A DNA stretch of 64,000 nt from Scortum barcoo (lineage: Eukaryota; Chordata; Actinopteri; Centrarchiformes; Terapontidae), in the NCBI GenBank assembly GCA_023238725.1, contig CM041550.1, positions 24,451,586 to 24,515,585 of the forward strand, written 5' to 3'. The notes beneath the pieces are model-generated. The model saw only the letters and a program-made list of their open reading frames with translations, was not told the origin of the DNA and searched no databases. Of this stretch, positions 61,001 through 64,000 are shown one piece after another; position 1 is the first letter of the stretch, and every line of letters begins with the position of its first letter. The position numbers and the translations under genes are program-made.

Positions 61001-64000
61001 GGCATTGGAACAAGGACCTCTGACATCAGAGAGCTGCAGAAGATATCACATGAGCCTAGCTATGCTCTATCTGTGTCTGAGTTCACTGATCTCCCCAGTT
61101 GTCCAAGAACAGCTCTCCTCTGTAATCAGCACAGTGATAGTGAAGGCCACGCCCATGCCCCCGACAGTACCTGGTAAGAAAGTGTCTGATTGTTACATTC
61201 CAAGATCACTGCAGGATGCAAATGCAAGCGTGTTAAAGTGCAATGTTACTAAGTCGAGGTCAGGCAGTGCCTGAAAACATACACCGTTGACAAAACTGTT
61301 GACAAAACAGTTGGGCCAGCATTAGTAGAGTAAGTGGTAAAGGCTGAGGTTAGCTTTGCTCATGTGACTTTGACACAGGAAACGTTTGACACATGAACCT
61401 AAATATGTCTCATATTTTATGTTTCCTAGCGGGGAGACAGATACCAGGAAGGGATGTTGTGTTCTTGCTGGATGGATCTGATGGGACTAGAAGTGGATTC
61501 CCAGCTATGCAAGACTTTGTCCAAAGAGTAGTAGAGACACTCAGTGTGGATGACAAGAAAGATCGTGTCTCAGTGGTTCAGTACAGCAGAGATCCGTCTG
61601 TCCAGTTCTATCTGAACACGTACACCACAAAAGGCGAGATCCTTGACACTGTCAGAGGTCTGAGGCACAAAGGCGGAAGGCCCCTCAACACTGGAGCAGC
61701 TCTCCAGTACTTGAGGGATAATGTCTTCACGGCCTCTGCCGGGAGCAGGCGCCTGGAAGGAGTTCCACAGGTCCTAATGTTGCTTAGTGGTGGAAGGTCG
61801 TCTGACAGTGTTGATGCACCAGCCTCTGCTCTCAAGCAGCTGGGTGTCTTGACCTTTGCAATTGGAACCAGGAACTCCGATAGCAGAGAATTGCAGCGGA
61901 TATCCCACGATCCTAGTTCTGCTCTGTCTGTGTCTGAATTCACTGACCTTCCCGGTGTCCAACAGCAACTTCAGTCCTCCGTGGAGGCTGTGGTTACTGA
62001 GGTCACCCGAGAATCACCGACCCCACCAGGTATGTTTACAAGCACGGCCTATTGCTGGCCTGAAAGGGCTCACTGACTTGTTACACTTACACTGAGGGAG
62101 AGAAATGAAGTGGGATGCTTGTTTAGAGCTAGGTGTGCATATAAAGCGAAACTCTTCTGTGCTTTCCTATTGTTTAAAACCCAAGCAGGCAGTGCAGGGT
62201 GCTTCCCAGGGATAAAGGCCACCACGTGATAACAGGGCCACCAGCCTATTTTTTGCAAAGGTTTTTATTTCTTGTCTCCCTGTCTGTCCTCAGTTGACAC
62301 TGCCAAAAAGGATGTCGTATTCCTTCTGGATGGTTCTGATGGCACTAGGAATGGCTTCCCTGCCATGCGTGATTTTGTTGAGAGAGTTGGTGGAAACACT
62401 GAATGTGGGAGAAAACAAAGATCGTGTCTCTGTGGTTCAGTACAGCAGAGAACCAGAGGTCAATTTCTATCTGAAAACATACACCACAAGAGAGGATGTT
62501 GTGGATTCGGTCAGAGGGCTGAGACACAGAGGAGGCAGACCCCTCAACACCGGGGCAGCCCTCCAGTACGTCAGGGACAACGTCTTTACAAACTCCTCCG
62601 GGAGCAGGCGCCTGCAAGGTGTTCCACAGATGTTGATCCTACTAAATGGTGGAAGGTCTTCTGACAATGTAGATACCCCAGCCTCTGCTCTCAAACAGCA
62701 GGGAATCTTTGTGATTGGCATTGGAACAAGGACCTCTGACATCAGAGAGCTGCAGAAGATATCACATGAGCCTAGCTATGCTCTATCTGTGTCTGAGTTC
62801 ACTGATCTCCCCAGTGTCCAAGAACAGCTCTCCTCTGTAATCAGCACAGTGATAGTGAAGGCCACGCCCATGCCCCCGACAGTACCTGGTAAGAAAGTGT
62901 CTGATTGTTACATTCCAAGATCACTGCAGGATGCAAATGCAAGCGTGTTAAAGTGCAATGTTACTAAGTCGAGGTCAGGCAGTGCCTGAAAACATACACC
63001 GTTGACAAAACTGTTGACAAAACAGTTGGGCCAGCATTAGTAGAGTAAGTGGTAAAGGCTGAGGTTAGCTTTGCTCATGTGACTTTGACACAGGAAACGT
63101 TTGACACATGAACCTAAATATGTCTCATATTTTATGTTTCCTAGCGGGGAGACAGATACCAGGAAGGGATGTTGTGTTCTTGCTGGATGGATCTGATGGC
63201 ACTAGAAGTGGATTCCCAGCTATGCAAGACTTTGTCCAAAGAGTAGTAGAGACACTCAGTGTGGATGACAAGAAAGATCGTGTCTCCAGTGGTTCAGTAC
63301 AGCAGAGATCCGTCTGTCCAGTTCTATCTGAACACGTACACCACAAAAGGCGAGATCCTTGACACTGTCAGAGGTCTGAGGCACAAAGGCGGAAGGCACC
63401 TCAACACTGGAGCAGCTCTCCAGTACTTGAGGGATAATGTCTTCACGGCCTCTGCCGGGAGCAGGCGCCTGGAAGGAGTTCCACAGGTCCTAATGTTGCT
63501 TAGTGGTGGAAGGTCGTCTGACAGTGTTGATGCACCAGCCTCTGCTCTCAAGCAGCTGGGTGTCTTGACCTTTGCAATTGGAACCAGGAACTCCGATAGC
63601 AGAGAATTGCAGCGGATATCCCACGATCCTAGTTCTGCTCTGTCTGTGTCTGAATTCACTGACCTTCCCGGTGTCCAACAGCAACTTCAGTCCTCCGTGG
63701 AGGCTGTGGTTACTGAGGTCACCCGAGAATCACCGACCCCACCAGGTATGTTTACAAGCACGGCCTATTGCTGGCCTGAAAGGGCTCACTGACTTGTTAC
63801 ACTTACACTAAGGGAGGAGAGAAATGAAGTGGGATGCTTGTTTAGAGCTAGGTGTGCATATAAAGCGAAACTCTTCTGTGCTTTCCTATTGTTTAAAACC
63901 CAAGCAGGCAGTGCAGGGTGCTTCCCAGGGATAAAGGCCACCACGTGATAACAGGGCCACAAGCCTATTTTTTGCAAAGGTTTTTATTTCTTGTCTACCC
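18964..64000 (+). CDS. col6a3: col6a3, collagen alpha-3(VI) chain, N-terminal part (gene span, continues past the window)
   Basis: Collagen VI alpha-3 is a secreted extracellular-matrix chain. It assembles with alpha-1 and alpha-2 into microfibrils whose globular beads are built largely from vWA domains. The window holds the signal-peptide exon and 47 vWA exons, each one domain, all joined by phase-1 GT-AG introns. Order: N10, N9, N8, N7, N6, nine diverged N5-like domains, then 33 near-identical N5-like exons. Up to 35006 the joined frame is open for about 2,824 codons. The array would add about 6,570 more if every copy were intact. Mammalian alpha-3(VI) has ten N domains in total. The identification rests on similarity of the N-terminus and of N10, N9 and N7 to mammalian COL6A3, recalled rather than aligned. 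The related alpha-4/5/6(VI) chains are the main alternative and fit the N10-N6 order less well. N4-N1, the collagenous region and the C-terminus are not in view. Confidence 0.9.
19049..19538 (+). other. col6a3: Intron between signal-peptide and N10 exons
   Basis: 490 bp, GT at 19049 and AG at 19537. AT-rich with a poly-A run near 19457-19473. Nothing else is recognised. Confidence 0.85.
19539..20171 (+). CDS. col6a3: col6a3 exon, vWA domain N10
   Basis: A 633 bp exon, phase 1 to phase 1, about residues 29-239. The vWA core opens with DLYFLVDSSWSIGEENF and ends before a linker with VGLCSAV. It is the only vWA domain in the window with an apparently complete metal-ion-dependent adhesion site: DSSWS (DxSxS), the Thr in GGTRTGLG, and the Asp in VVLTDGRSQDD. 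DSSWxIGEE is shared with mammalian N10. It carries two cysteines (in EDCAQG and GLCSAV), absent from most later domains. N10 is alternatively spliced in mammals, and the symmetric phases would allow that here. Acceptor TTTTGAAG, donor GGTAATAA. Confidence 0.92.
20172..22075 (+). other. col6a3: Intron N10-N9
   Basis: 1,904 bp of AT-rich DNA with no domain-bearing open frame, ending in a CT-rich tract and TTAAAG. No mobile element is recognised. Confidence 0.85.
22076..22672 (+). CDS. col6a3: col6a3 exon, vWA domain N9
   Basis: 597 bp, phase 1-1, about residues 240-438. It begins AQDSADLVLLIDGSQNVGAANF, very close to the AQDSAD start of mammalian N9. The metal site is incomplete: DGSQN replaces DxSxS, and the usual LTDG is VISAG, so the last Asp is missing. 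The domain ends with a short linker (HTEFTEG) at donor GGTATGTAA. Skipping would keep frame, as known for N9 in mammals. An open minus-strand frame opposite this exon is a shadow. Confidence 0.9.
22673..24043 (+). other. col6a3: Intron N9-N8
   Basis: 1,371 bp, AT-rich. Near 23286-23308 there are three short tandem copies of TACCCTG. No coding content recognised. Ends in a good polypyrimidine tract and TTTTCAG. Confidence 0.85.
24044..24640 (+). CDS. col6a3: col6a3 exon, vWA domain N8
   Basis: 597 bp, phase 1-1, about residues 439-637. The domain starts VGKRDIIFLLDSTMGSQ and contains the PQLLLLMTSKRSSD strand. The metal site is degenerate: DSTMG at the first loop and MTSK in place of LTDG. 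Position after N9 and the KRDI-FL-D start fit mammalian N8. Ends at donor CCAG|GTAATG. Confidence 0.87.
24641..25907 (+). other. col6a3: Intron N8-N7
   Basis: 1,267 bp, AT-rich. Several short open frames are present but none resembles a vWA or other domain. Ends TCCTTAG. Confidence 0.85.
25908..26531 (+). CDS. col6a3: col6a3 exon, vWA domain N7
   Basis: 624 bp, phase 1-1, about residues 638-845. A 15-residue Val/Thr-rich linker precedes RDIVFLVDGSNYIGSSNF. NFPYMRDFIINVVNQLDV resembles mammalian N7 (NFPYVRDF). The metal site is degenerate (DGSNY; LITGG). Ends with a short acidic linker (PEPEPG) at donor TG|GTGAGT. N7 is alternatively spliced in mammals. Confidence 0.9.
26635..27222 (+). CDS. 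col6a3: col6a3 exon, vWA domain N6
   Basis: 588 bp, phase 1-1, about residues 846-1041, after a 103 bp intron (acceptor CCCCTCAG). The domain begins EAERDVAFLIDGTENVRADF and includes PQFLIVLAGGRSRDN. DGTEN and LAGG mean the metal site is incomplete. It is the last single-copy domain type before the N5-like series. Assignment to N6 is by order and the FPxxRDF pattern. Confidence 0.85.
27335..27940 (+). CDS. col6a3: col6a3 exon, N5-like vWA domain a
   Basis: 606 bp, phase 1-1, about residues 1042-1243, after a 112 bp intron. Core starts KRDIVFLLDGSYNTINGF. It has the features shared by all later domains here: ERQDRVAVVQFADNPEVSF, KHKGGRHLNIGGALQFV, TGSRRLEGVPQILILLS. These match mammalian N5 better than other N domains. 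The metal site is degenerate (DGSYN; LSTK). First member of the older, diverged expansion. Confidence 0.87.
27941..28496 (+). other. col6a3: Intron between N5-like a and b
   Basis: 556 bp, AT-rich, with a short local duplication of CTAATAGATTA near 28058-28082. Acceptor GACAACAG. Confidence 0.85.
28497..29078 (+). CDS. col6a3: col6a3 exon, N5-like vWA domain b
   Basis: 582 bp, phase 1-1, about residues 1244-1437. Core NKRDIVFLLDGSDDSRNGL, then NLRHKGGRLRNTGAALQFVR and GVPQILFLLTGGKSSDD. It is the first member with the RHKGGR...NTGAALQ signature that the young array keeps. Metal site DGSDD / LTGG, incomplete. Confidence 0.88.
29079..29653 (+). other. col6a3: Intron between N5-like b and c
   Basis: 575 bp, T-rich, no coding content recognised. 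Ends TTTTTAG. Confidence 0.85.
29654..30250 (+). CDS. col6a3: col6a3 exon, N5-like vWA domain c
   Basis: 597 bp, phase 1-1, about residues 1438-1636. Core QRDIVFLLDGSDDTQNDF; VGENKDRVSVVQYSQD; LNHKGGRPLNTGAALDYVRD; GVPQILILLSGGRSQDD. VGENKDRVSVVQYS is nearly the same as in array domain B. Metal site incomplete (DGSDD; LSGG). Confidence 0.88.
30346..30945 (+). CDS. col6a3: col6a3 exon, N5-like vWA domain d
   Basis: 600 bp, phase 1-1, about residues 1637-1836, after a 95 bp intron. Core HRDIVFLLDSSDEMQNDF; DDNKDRISVVQYSREPFVEF; LRHKGGRPLNTGAALQYVKD; LLTGERSSDD. Two in-frame acceptors 9 bp apart are possible: GTCAG ending at 30345 and CTGCAG ending at 30354. The first is used here because it gives the Val start seen in neighbouring exons. 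Confidence 0.87.
30946..31552 (+). other. col6a3: Intron between N5-like d and e
   Basis: 607 bp, AT-rich. Short open frames only. Ends GATTACAG. Confidence 0.85.
31553..32146 (+). CDS. col6a3: col6a3 exon, N5-like vWA domain e
   Basis: 594 bp, phase 1-1, about residues 1837-2034. Core RRDVVFVLDGTDDSQQRF; DANKDRAAVVQYSN; LSHKGGYPYNIGTALQYVRE; GVPQVLILLSGGRSQDD. DGTDD and LSGG indicate no complete metal site. Codon use is AT-rich, unlike the later array. Confidence 0.87.
32254..32838 (+). CDS. col6a3: col6a3 exon, N5-like vWA domain f
   Basis: 585 bp, phase 1-1, about residues 2035-2229, after a 107 bp intron. Core KHDVVFLIDGSYDSRNGF; DENRDQVAVVQYSRDATVNF; MRHKLGRPLNIGKALEFVRD; YVFSGGRSKDD. 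The otherwise constant RHKGGR is RHKLGR here. Metal site degenerate. Confidence 0.87.
32986..33582 (+). CDS. col6a3: col6a3 exon, N5-like vWA domain g
   Basis: 597 bp, phase 1-1, about residues 2230-2428, after a 147 bp intron. Core SADIVFLLDGSDDMRRSE; GPNKVQVALIQYST; VKLKGGFIVNTGVALDYVRS; GIQQILILFSGRKSEDD. The most diverged member of the series at the KGG motif. The preceding intron has short imperfect ATTATATAGCATA repeats near 32887-32912. Confidence 0.86.
33715..34302 (+). CDS. col6a3: col6a3 exon, N5-like vWA domain h
   Basis: 588 bp, phase 1-1, about residues 2429-2624, after a 132 bp intron. Core NRDIVFLIDGSDDVRSRF; EQGKDKVAVVQYSNNAELNF; LKPKGGRPQYIGAALRFAKD; QILIMLAGGRSRDS. Ends in a Glu/Lys-rich linker. 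Metal site degenerate. Confidence 0.87.
34407..35006 (+). CDS. col6a3: col6a3 exon, N5-like vWA domain i
   Basis: 600 bp, phase 1-1, about residues 2625-2824, after a 104 bp intron. Core GRDIVFLLDGSDNTRNGF; GTNKDRVALIQFSN; LSHKGGRPLKMGAALKYAKE; VVLSGGPSSDSVD. GSDNTRNGF, SGGPSSDSVD and the 600 bp length make it the closest of the diverged series to array domain A. Last domain before the array. Codons are still AT-rich. Confidence 0.88.
35119..35721 (+). CDS. col6a3: Array unit 1, A exon (frameshifted as written)
   Basis: 603 bp against 600 in intact copies. An extra A near 35172 turns GATGGC into GATAGGC and leads at once to a TAG. An extra two bases sit near 35672. The total is +3, so the exon exit phase is right but the interior is not readable. 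This is the left-edge copy. Whether the shift is real or a consensus error cannot be told here. Confidence 0.75.
35722..35984 (+). other. col6a3: Array A-to-B intron (first copy)
   Basis: 263 bp, donor GTATGTTTAC, acceptor TGTCCTCAG. This intron recurs after every A exon with length 263-300 bp. The differences are small insertions, including the CTTCC/CTCCC/CTTCCC site. No transposon or RNA gene was seen in it. Confidence 0.85.
35985..36580 (+). CDS. col6a3: Array unit 1, B exon (two 1-bp insertions)
   Basis: 596 bp against 594. Extra G near 36182 (AAGAGGAGGA for AAGAGAGGA) and the combined GT form near 36505 (CCAGTTGTCC for CCAGTGTCC). Each shifts the frame. Otherwise it matches intact copy B2. 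Confidence 0.75.
36581..36848 (+). other. col6a3: Array B-to-A intron with 12-bp VNTR (first copy)
   Basis: 268 bp, donor GTAAGAAAGT, acceptor TTTCCTAG. It contains a short tandem repeat of GTTGACAAAACT-type 12-mers near 36702-36731. The number of 12-mers differs between units, from one before A15 to three before A4 and A5. Confidence 0.85.
36849..37448 (+). CDS. col6a3: Array unit 2, A exon (intact reference copy)
   Basis: 600 bp, phase 1-1, fully open. It encodes one N5-type vWA domain: AGRQIPGRDVVFLLDGSDG at the start, then DKKDRVSVVQYSRDPSVQF, LRHKGGRPLNTGAALQYLRD, EGVPQVLMLLSGGRSSDSVD, and LQRISHDPSSALSVSEF. It ends in a Pro/Thr linker (ESPTPPG). The metal site is incomplete: DGSDG for DxSxS, and LSGG for LTDG. 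The NTG threonine remains. FLLDGS-G-RSGFP and DFVQRVVE match mammalian N5. No cysteine is present. With B2 it forms the only uninterrupted two-domain unit in the window. Confidence 0.93.
37718..38311 (+). CDS. col6a3: Array unit 2, B exon (intact reference copy)
   Basis: 594 bp, phase 1-1, fully open. N5-type vWA domain: VDTAKKDVVFLLDGSDGTRN at the start, VGENKDRVSVVQYSREPEVNF, LRHRGGRPLNTGAALQYVRD, QGVPQMLILLNGGRSSDN, LQKISHEPSYALSVSEF, and the linker KATPMPPTVPG. It is clearly related to domain A over its whole length. Metal site incomplete (DGSDG; LNGG). This copy has Ser at the PSV position (CCCAGTGTC). Confidence 0.93.
38580..39196 (+). CDS. col6a3: Array unit 3, A exon (four insertions)
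   Basis: 617 bp (+17). Extra C near 38721 (TCTCCAGT), CTC near 38835, ten bases near 38901-38912 that interrupt GAGCAGGCGCC, and three near 38981. The 1-bp and 10-bp insertions shift the frame. The most disordered A copy. Confidence 0.72.
39493..40110 (+). CDS. col6a3: Array unit 3, B exon (five insertions)
   Basis: 618 bp (+24). A 17-bp insertion near the start repeats bits of TGTCCTC and ACTGCCA; +2 near 39762, +3 near 39811, the combined GT form near 40033 and an extra A near 40084. The preceding intron also has a local duplication of about 13 bp (39338-39355) and added CTGTCTGTCTC-like sequence near 39440. Confidence 0.72.
40379..40980 (+). CDS. col6a3: Array unit 4, A exon (two 1-bp insertions)
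   Basis: 602 bp. Extra C near 40521 and extra T near 40590. Carries the pure A form at the Pro/His site (GGCACCTC) and the Ser form at AGCAGTCGCC. Confidence 0.75.
41245..41840 (+). CDS. col6a3: Array unit 4, B exon (two 1-bp insertions)
   Basis: 596 bp. Combined GT form near 41765 and extra A near 41815 (CCAACGCC). Open for about 185 codons before the first shift. Confidence 0.78.
42109..42710 (+). CDS. col6a3: Array unit 5, A exon (two 1-bp insertions)
   Basis: 602 bp. Extra C near 42250 (TCTCCAGT) and the combined AC form near 42362 (GGCACCCTC). Confidence 0.75.
42976..43573 (+). CDS. col6a3: Array unit 5, B exon (three insertions)
   Basis: 598 bp. Two extra bases near 43030 (ACTATAGG for ACTAGG), extra G near 43175, combined GT form near 43499. 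Confidence 0.74.
43848..44454 (+). CDS. col6a3: Array unit 6, A exon (three insertions)
   Basis: 607 bp. GT doubled near 44019, CAGC doubled near 44242, extra C near 44404 (TCCTCCCGTGG). All are tandem duplications of local sequence. Confidence 0.74.
44721..45320 (+). CDS. col6a3: Array unit 6, B exon (four insertions)
   Basis: 600 bp. GAT doubled near 44741 (in frame), extra G near 45179, combined GT form near 45245, extra A near 45295. The three single bases together restore the exit phase. Confidence 0.75.
45577..46176 (+). CDS. col6a3: Array unit 7, A exon (intact)
   Basis: 600 bp, open throughout, with the same protein as the A2 copy (Pro at the Pro/His site, Arg at the Arg/Ser site). 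Confidence 0.9.
46451..47055 (+). CDS. col6a3: Array unit 7, B exon (five insertions)
   Basis: 605 bp. Extra G near 46649, GGT doubled near 46807, ATGC doubled near 46941, combined GT form near 46979, two extra bases near 47028. Shares GGGATGAGACA (Met for Leu) with unit 8. Confidence 0.73.
47312..47922 (+). CDS. col6a3: Array unit 8, A exon (four insertions)
   Basis: 611 bp. Extra G near 47411, extra C near 47454, combined AC form near 47566, and an 8-bp doubling of CCCCACCA-type sequence near 47911-47918, just before the donor. Confidence 0.73.
48188..48783 (+). CDS. col6a3: Array unit 8, B exon (two 1-bp insertions)
   Basis: 596 bp. Combined GT form near 48709 and extra A near 48759. Shares the Leu-to-Met change with unit 7. 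Confidence 0.78.
49040..49642 (+). CDS. col6a3: Array unit 9, A exon (two insertions)
   Basis: 603 bp. Extra C near 49181 and GT doubled near 49457. They sum to +3, so the exit phase is kept, but stops lie between them in the shifted frame. Confidence 0.75.
49908..50503 (+). CDS. col6a3: Array unit 9, B exon (2-bp insertion near the end)
   Basis: 596 bp. Pure T form at the Ser/Ile site (CCCATTGTC, Ile) near 50427. Two extra C near 50481, in the linker after the domain. The whole vWA domain itself is open. Confidence 0.82.
50760..51361 (+). CDS. col6a3: Array unit 10, A exon (two 1-bp insertions)
   Basis: 602 bp. Extra C near 50901 and near 51311. Carries His (GGCACCTC) and Ser (AGCAGTCGCC) forms, as in unit 4. 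Confidence 0.75.
51625..52220 (+). CDS. col6a3: Array unit 10, B exon (two 1-bp insertions)
   Basis: 596 bp. Combined GT form near 52145 and extra A near 52195, the same pair as units 4 and 8. Confidence 0.78.
52477..53078 (+). CDS. col6a3: Array unit 11, A exon (two 1-bp insertions)
   Basis: 602 bp. Extra A near 52547 (GGATTACCC for GGATTCCC) and extra C near 52619. Confidence 0.75.
53342..53936 (+). CDS. col6a3: Array unit 11, B exon (1-bp insertion near the end)
   Basis: 595 bp. One extra A near 53911 (CCAACGCC) in the linker. The vWA domain is fully open with Ser at the Ser/Ile site. Confidence 0.84.
54193..54793 (+). CDS. col6a3: Array unit 12, A exon (1-bp insertion)
   Basis: 601 bp. 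The only defect is the combined AC form near 54445 (GGCACCCTC), midway through the domain. The following intron starts GTATGCTTTAC, a variant shared by units 12-14. Confidence 0.8.
55059..55654 (+). CDS. col6a3: Array unit 12, B exon (two 1-bp insertions)
   Basis: 596 bp. Extra G near 55257 and extra A near 55629. Pure T (Ile) at the Ser/Ile site near 55579. Confidence 0.77.
55911..56890 (+). CDS. col6a3: Array unit 13, A exon (contains assembly gap)
   Basis: The known parts match other A copies (extra C near 56051; a substitution in CCAATTC near 56086). The middle of the domain is replaced by N from 56095 to 56594. The exit at CCAG|GTATGC is intact. Confidence 0.75.
56095..56594. other. Assembly gap, 500 N
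   Basis: Exactly 500 N, a standard placeholder size. The same interval in unit 14 (58188-58309) is 122 bp, so the gap length is not the true distance if only one exon is interrupted. Any number of whole units could also be missing here. Confidence 0.97.
57156..57749 (+). CDS. col6a3: Array unit 13, B exon (intact)
   Basis: 594 bp, open throughout. One coding difference from B2: GAG to CAG (Glu to Gln) near 57352. The intron before it has the rare C form at the CTTCC/CTCCC site near 57065. Confidence 0.9.
58006..58606 (+). CDS. col6a3: Array unit 14, A exon (1-bp insertion near the end)
   Basis: 601 bp. Extra C near 58556 (TCCTCCCGTGG), after the core of the domain. Ser form at AGCAGTCGCC. 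Confidence 0.83.
58874..59467 (+). CDS. col6a3: Array unit 14, B exon (intact)
   Basis: 594 bp, open throughout, with the same domain as B2. The following B-to-A intron is the shortest, with a single 12-mer of the VNTR. Confidence 0.9.
59713..60315 (+). CDS. col6a3: Array unit 15, A exon (three 1-bp insertions)
   Basis: 603 bp. Extra G near 59811, combined AC form near 59966, extra C near 60266. They sum to +3, but the interior is out of frame. Confidence 0.75.
60579..61173 (+). CDS. col6a3: Array unit 15, B exon (1-bp insertion)
   Basis: 595 bp. The only defect is the combined GT form near 61099, in the last quarter of the domain. Confidence 0.82.
61430..62029 (+). CDS. col6a3: Array unit 16, A exon (intact)
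   Basis: 600 bp, open throughout. One silent change (GATGGGACT) near 61485. Confidence 0.9.
62294..62888 (+). CDS. col6a3: Array unit 16, B exon (1-bp insertion)
   Basis: 595 bp. Extra T near 62388 (GAGAGTTGGTGG for GAGAGTGGTGG) early in the domain. The rest matches B2. Confidence 0.8.
63145..63745 (+). CDS. col6a3: Array unit 17, A exon (1-bp insertion)
   Basis: 601 bp. Extra C near 63286 (TCTCCAGT). Pure A (His) form at the Pro/His site near 63397. Confidence 0.8.
63746..64000 (+). other. col6a3: Start of unit 17 A-to-B intron, cut by window end
   Basis: Matches the other A-to-B introns and stops about 15-20 bp before the expected B17 acceptor. The array therefore continues beyond the window. 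Confidence 0.9.

Larger units (their letters stand above)
35085..64000 (+). repeat. col6a3: Tandem array of a ~1.72 kb two-exon unit (A exon, intron, B exon, intron)
   Basis: A exon starts lie at 35119, 36849, 38580, 40379, 42109, 43848, 45577, 47312, 49040, 50760, 52477, 54193, 55911, 58006, 59713, 61430 and 63145. Spacing is mostly 1,707-1,739 bp; the exceptions are unit 3 (1,799) and the gapped unit 13 (2,095). B exons lie between them. Exons and introns alike are almost identical from unit to unit. A and B are related to each other, so the array is a dimer-based higher-order repeat. The left edge is near 35085, where the intron before A1 starts to match the intron tails before A2-A17. The right edge is outside the window. 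Sixteen full units plus one partial unit are visible. True copy number is uncertain because of the likely consensus errors and the N gap. Confidence 0.93.

Noticed and set aside
35298..63659. Repeated minus-strand open frames of about 64-160 codons opposite every A and B exon
   Set aside because: They recur only because the exon repeats. They have no splice logic or known domain and lie antisense to well-supported vWA coding sequence.
35119..63745. Calling the frameshifted A and B exons pseudogenes
   Set aside because: Substitutions are almost absent, splice sites and intact neighbours are preserved, and several insertions match a merged-allele pattern, so consensus error explains them better than decay.
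35085..64000. A CRISPR array, satellite DNA or mobile-element origin for the repeat
   Set aside because: The unit is 1.7 kb with two spliced vWA exons. There are no spacers, terminal inverted repeats, target-site duplications or transposase-like frames.

Overview
The window is vertebrate genomic DNA, most likely from a teleost fish. It carries the 5' part of one plus-strand gene, collagen type VI alpha-3 (col6a3). The identification rests on a start and signal peptide like mammalian COL6A3 (MRRHRLLPL...), a first von Willebrand factor A (vWA) domain with DSSWSIGEENF, and a second beginning AQDSADLVLLIDGS. Each vWA domain (about 195-210 residues) sits in one exon, and every exon is flanked by phase-1 GT-AG introns. 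Many introns are only about 100 bp and the flanks are AT-rich with CA/TG microsatellites, which fits a compact fish genome. The species cannot be named.

Layout. 1-11225: no gene that I can support; AT-rich DNA with microsatellites. 11226-11646: a pyrimidine-to-purine switch and a plausible non-coding first exon. 11647-18933: probable long intron 1. 18934-19048: exon with the start codon and signal peptide. 19539-27222: five single-copy vWA exons matching the order N10, N9, N8, N7, N6 of mammalian alpha-3(VI). 27335-35006: nine diverged vWA exons, all of N5 type. 35085-64000: a near-identical tandem array whose unit of about 1.72 kb holds two N5-type vWA exons (here called A and B). Seventeen A and sixteen B exons are visible and the array runs off the right edge. 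N4-N1, the triple helix and the C-terminal domains are not in the window and should lie downstream.

The main finding is this expansion. Mammalian alpha-3(VI) has ten N-terminal vWA domains and one N5. This window alone has 47 vWA exons, 42 of them N5-like. There appear to be two waves: an older one giving nine diverged domains, and a very young amplification of a two-domain unit. Because every exon starts and ends in phase 1, any number of units keeps the frame. If all copies were intact, the N-terminal region in view would encode about 9,390 residues, against about 3,180 for the whole human chain.

Caution is needed. Only 3 of 17 A exons and 3 of 16 B exons have the intact length. Most of the rest carry 1-4 bp insertions. 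At three sites the window contains two single-base alternatives plus a third form carrying both bases, which is what a consensus built from mixed repeat copies would give. A 500-N placeholder also sits in the array where about 122 bp is expected. I therefore read most frameshifts as assembly error. The true number of units is unknown and could be lower or higher.
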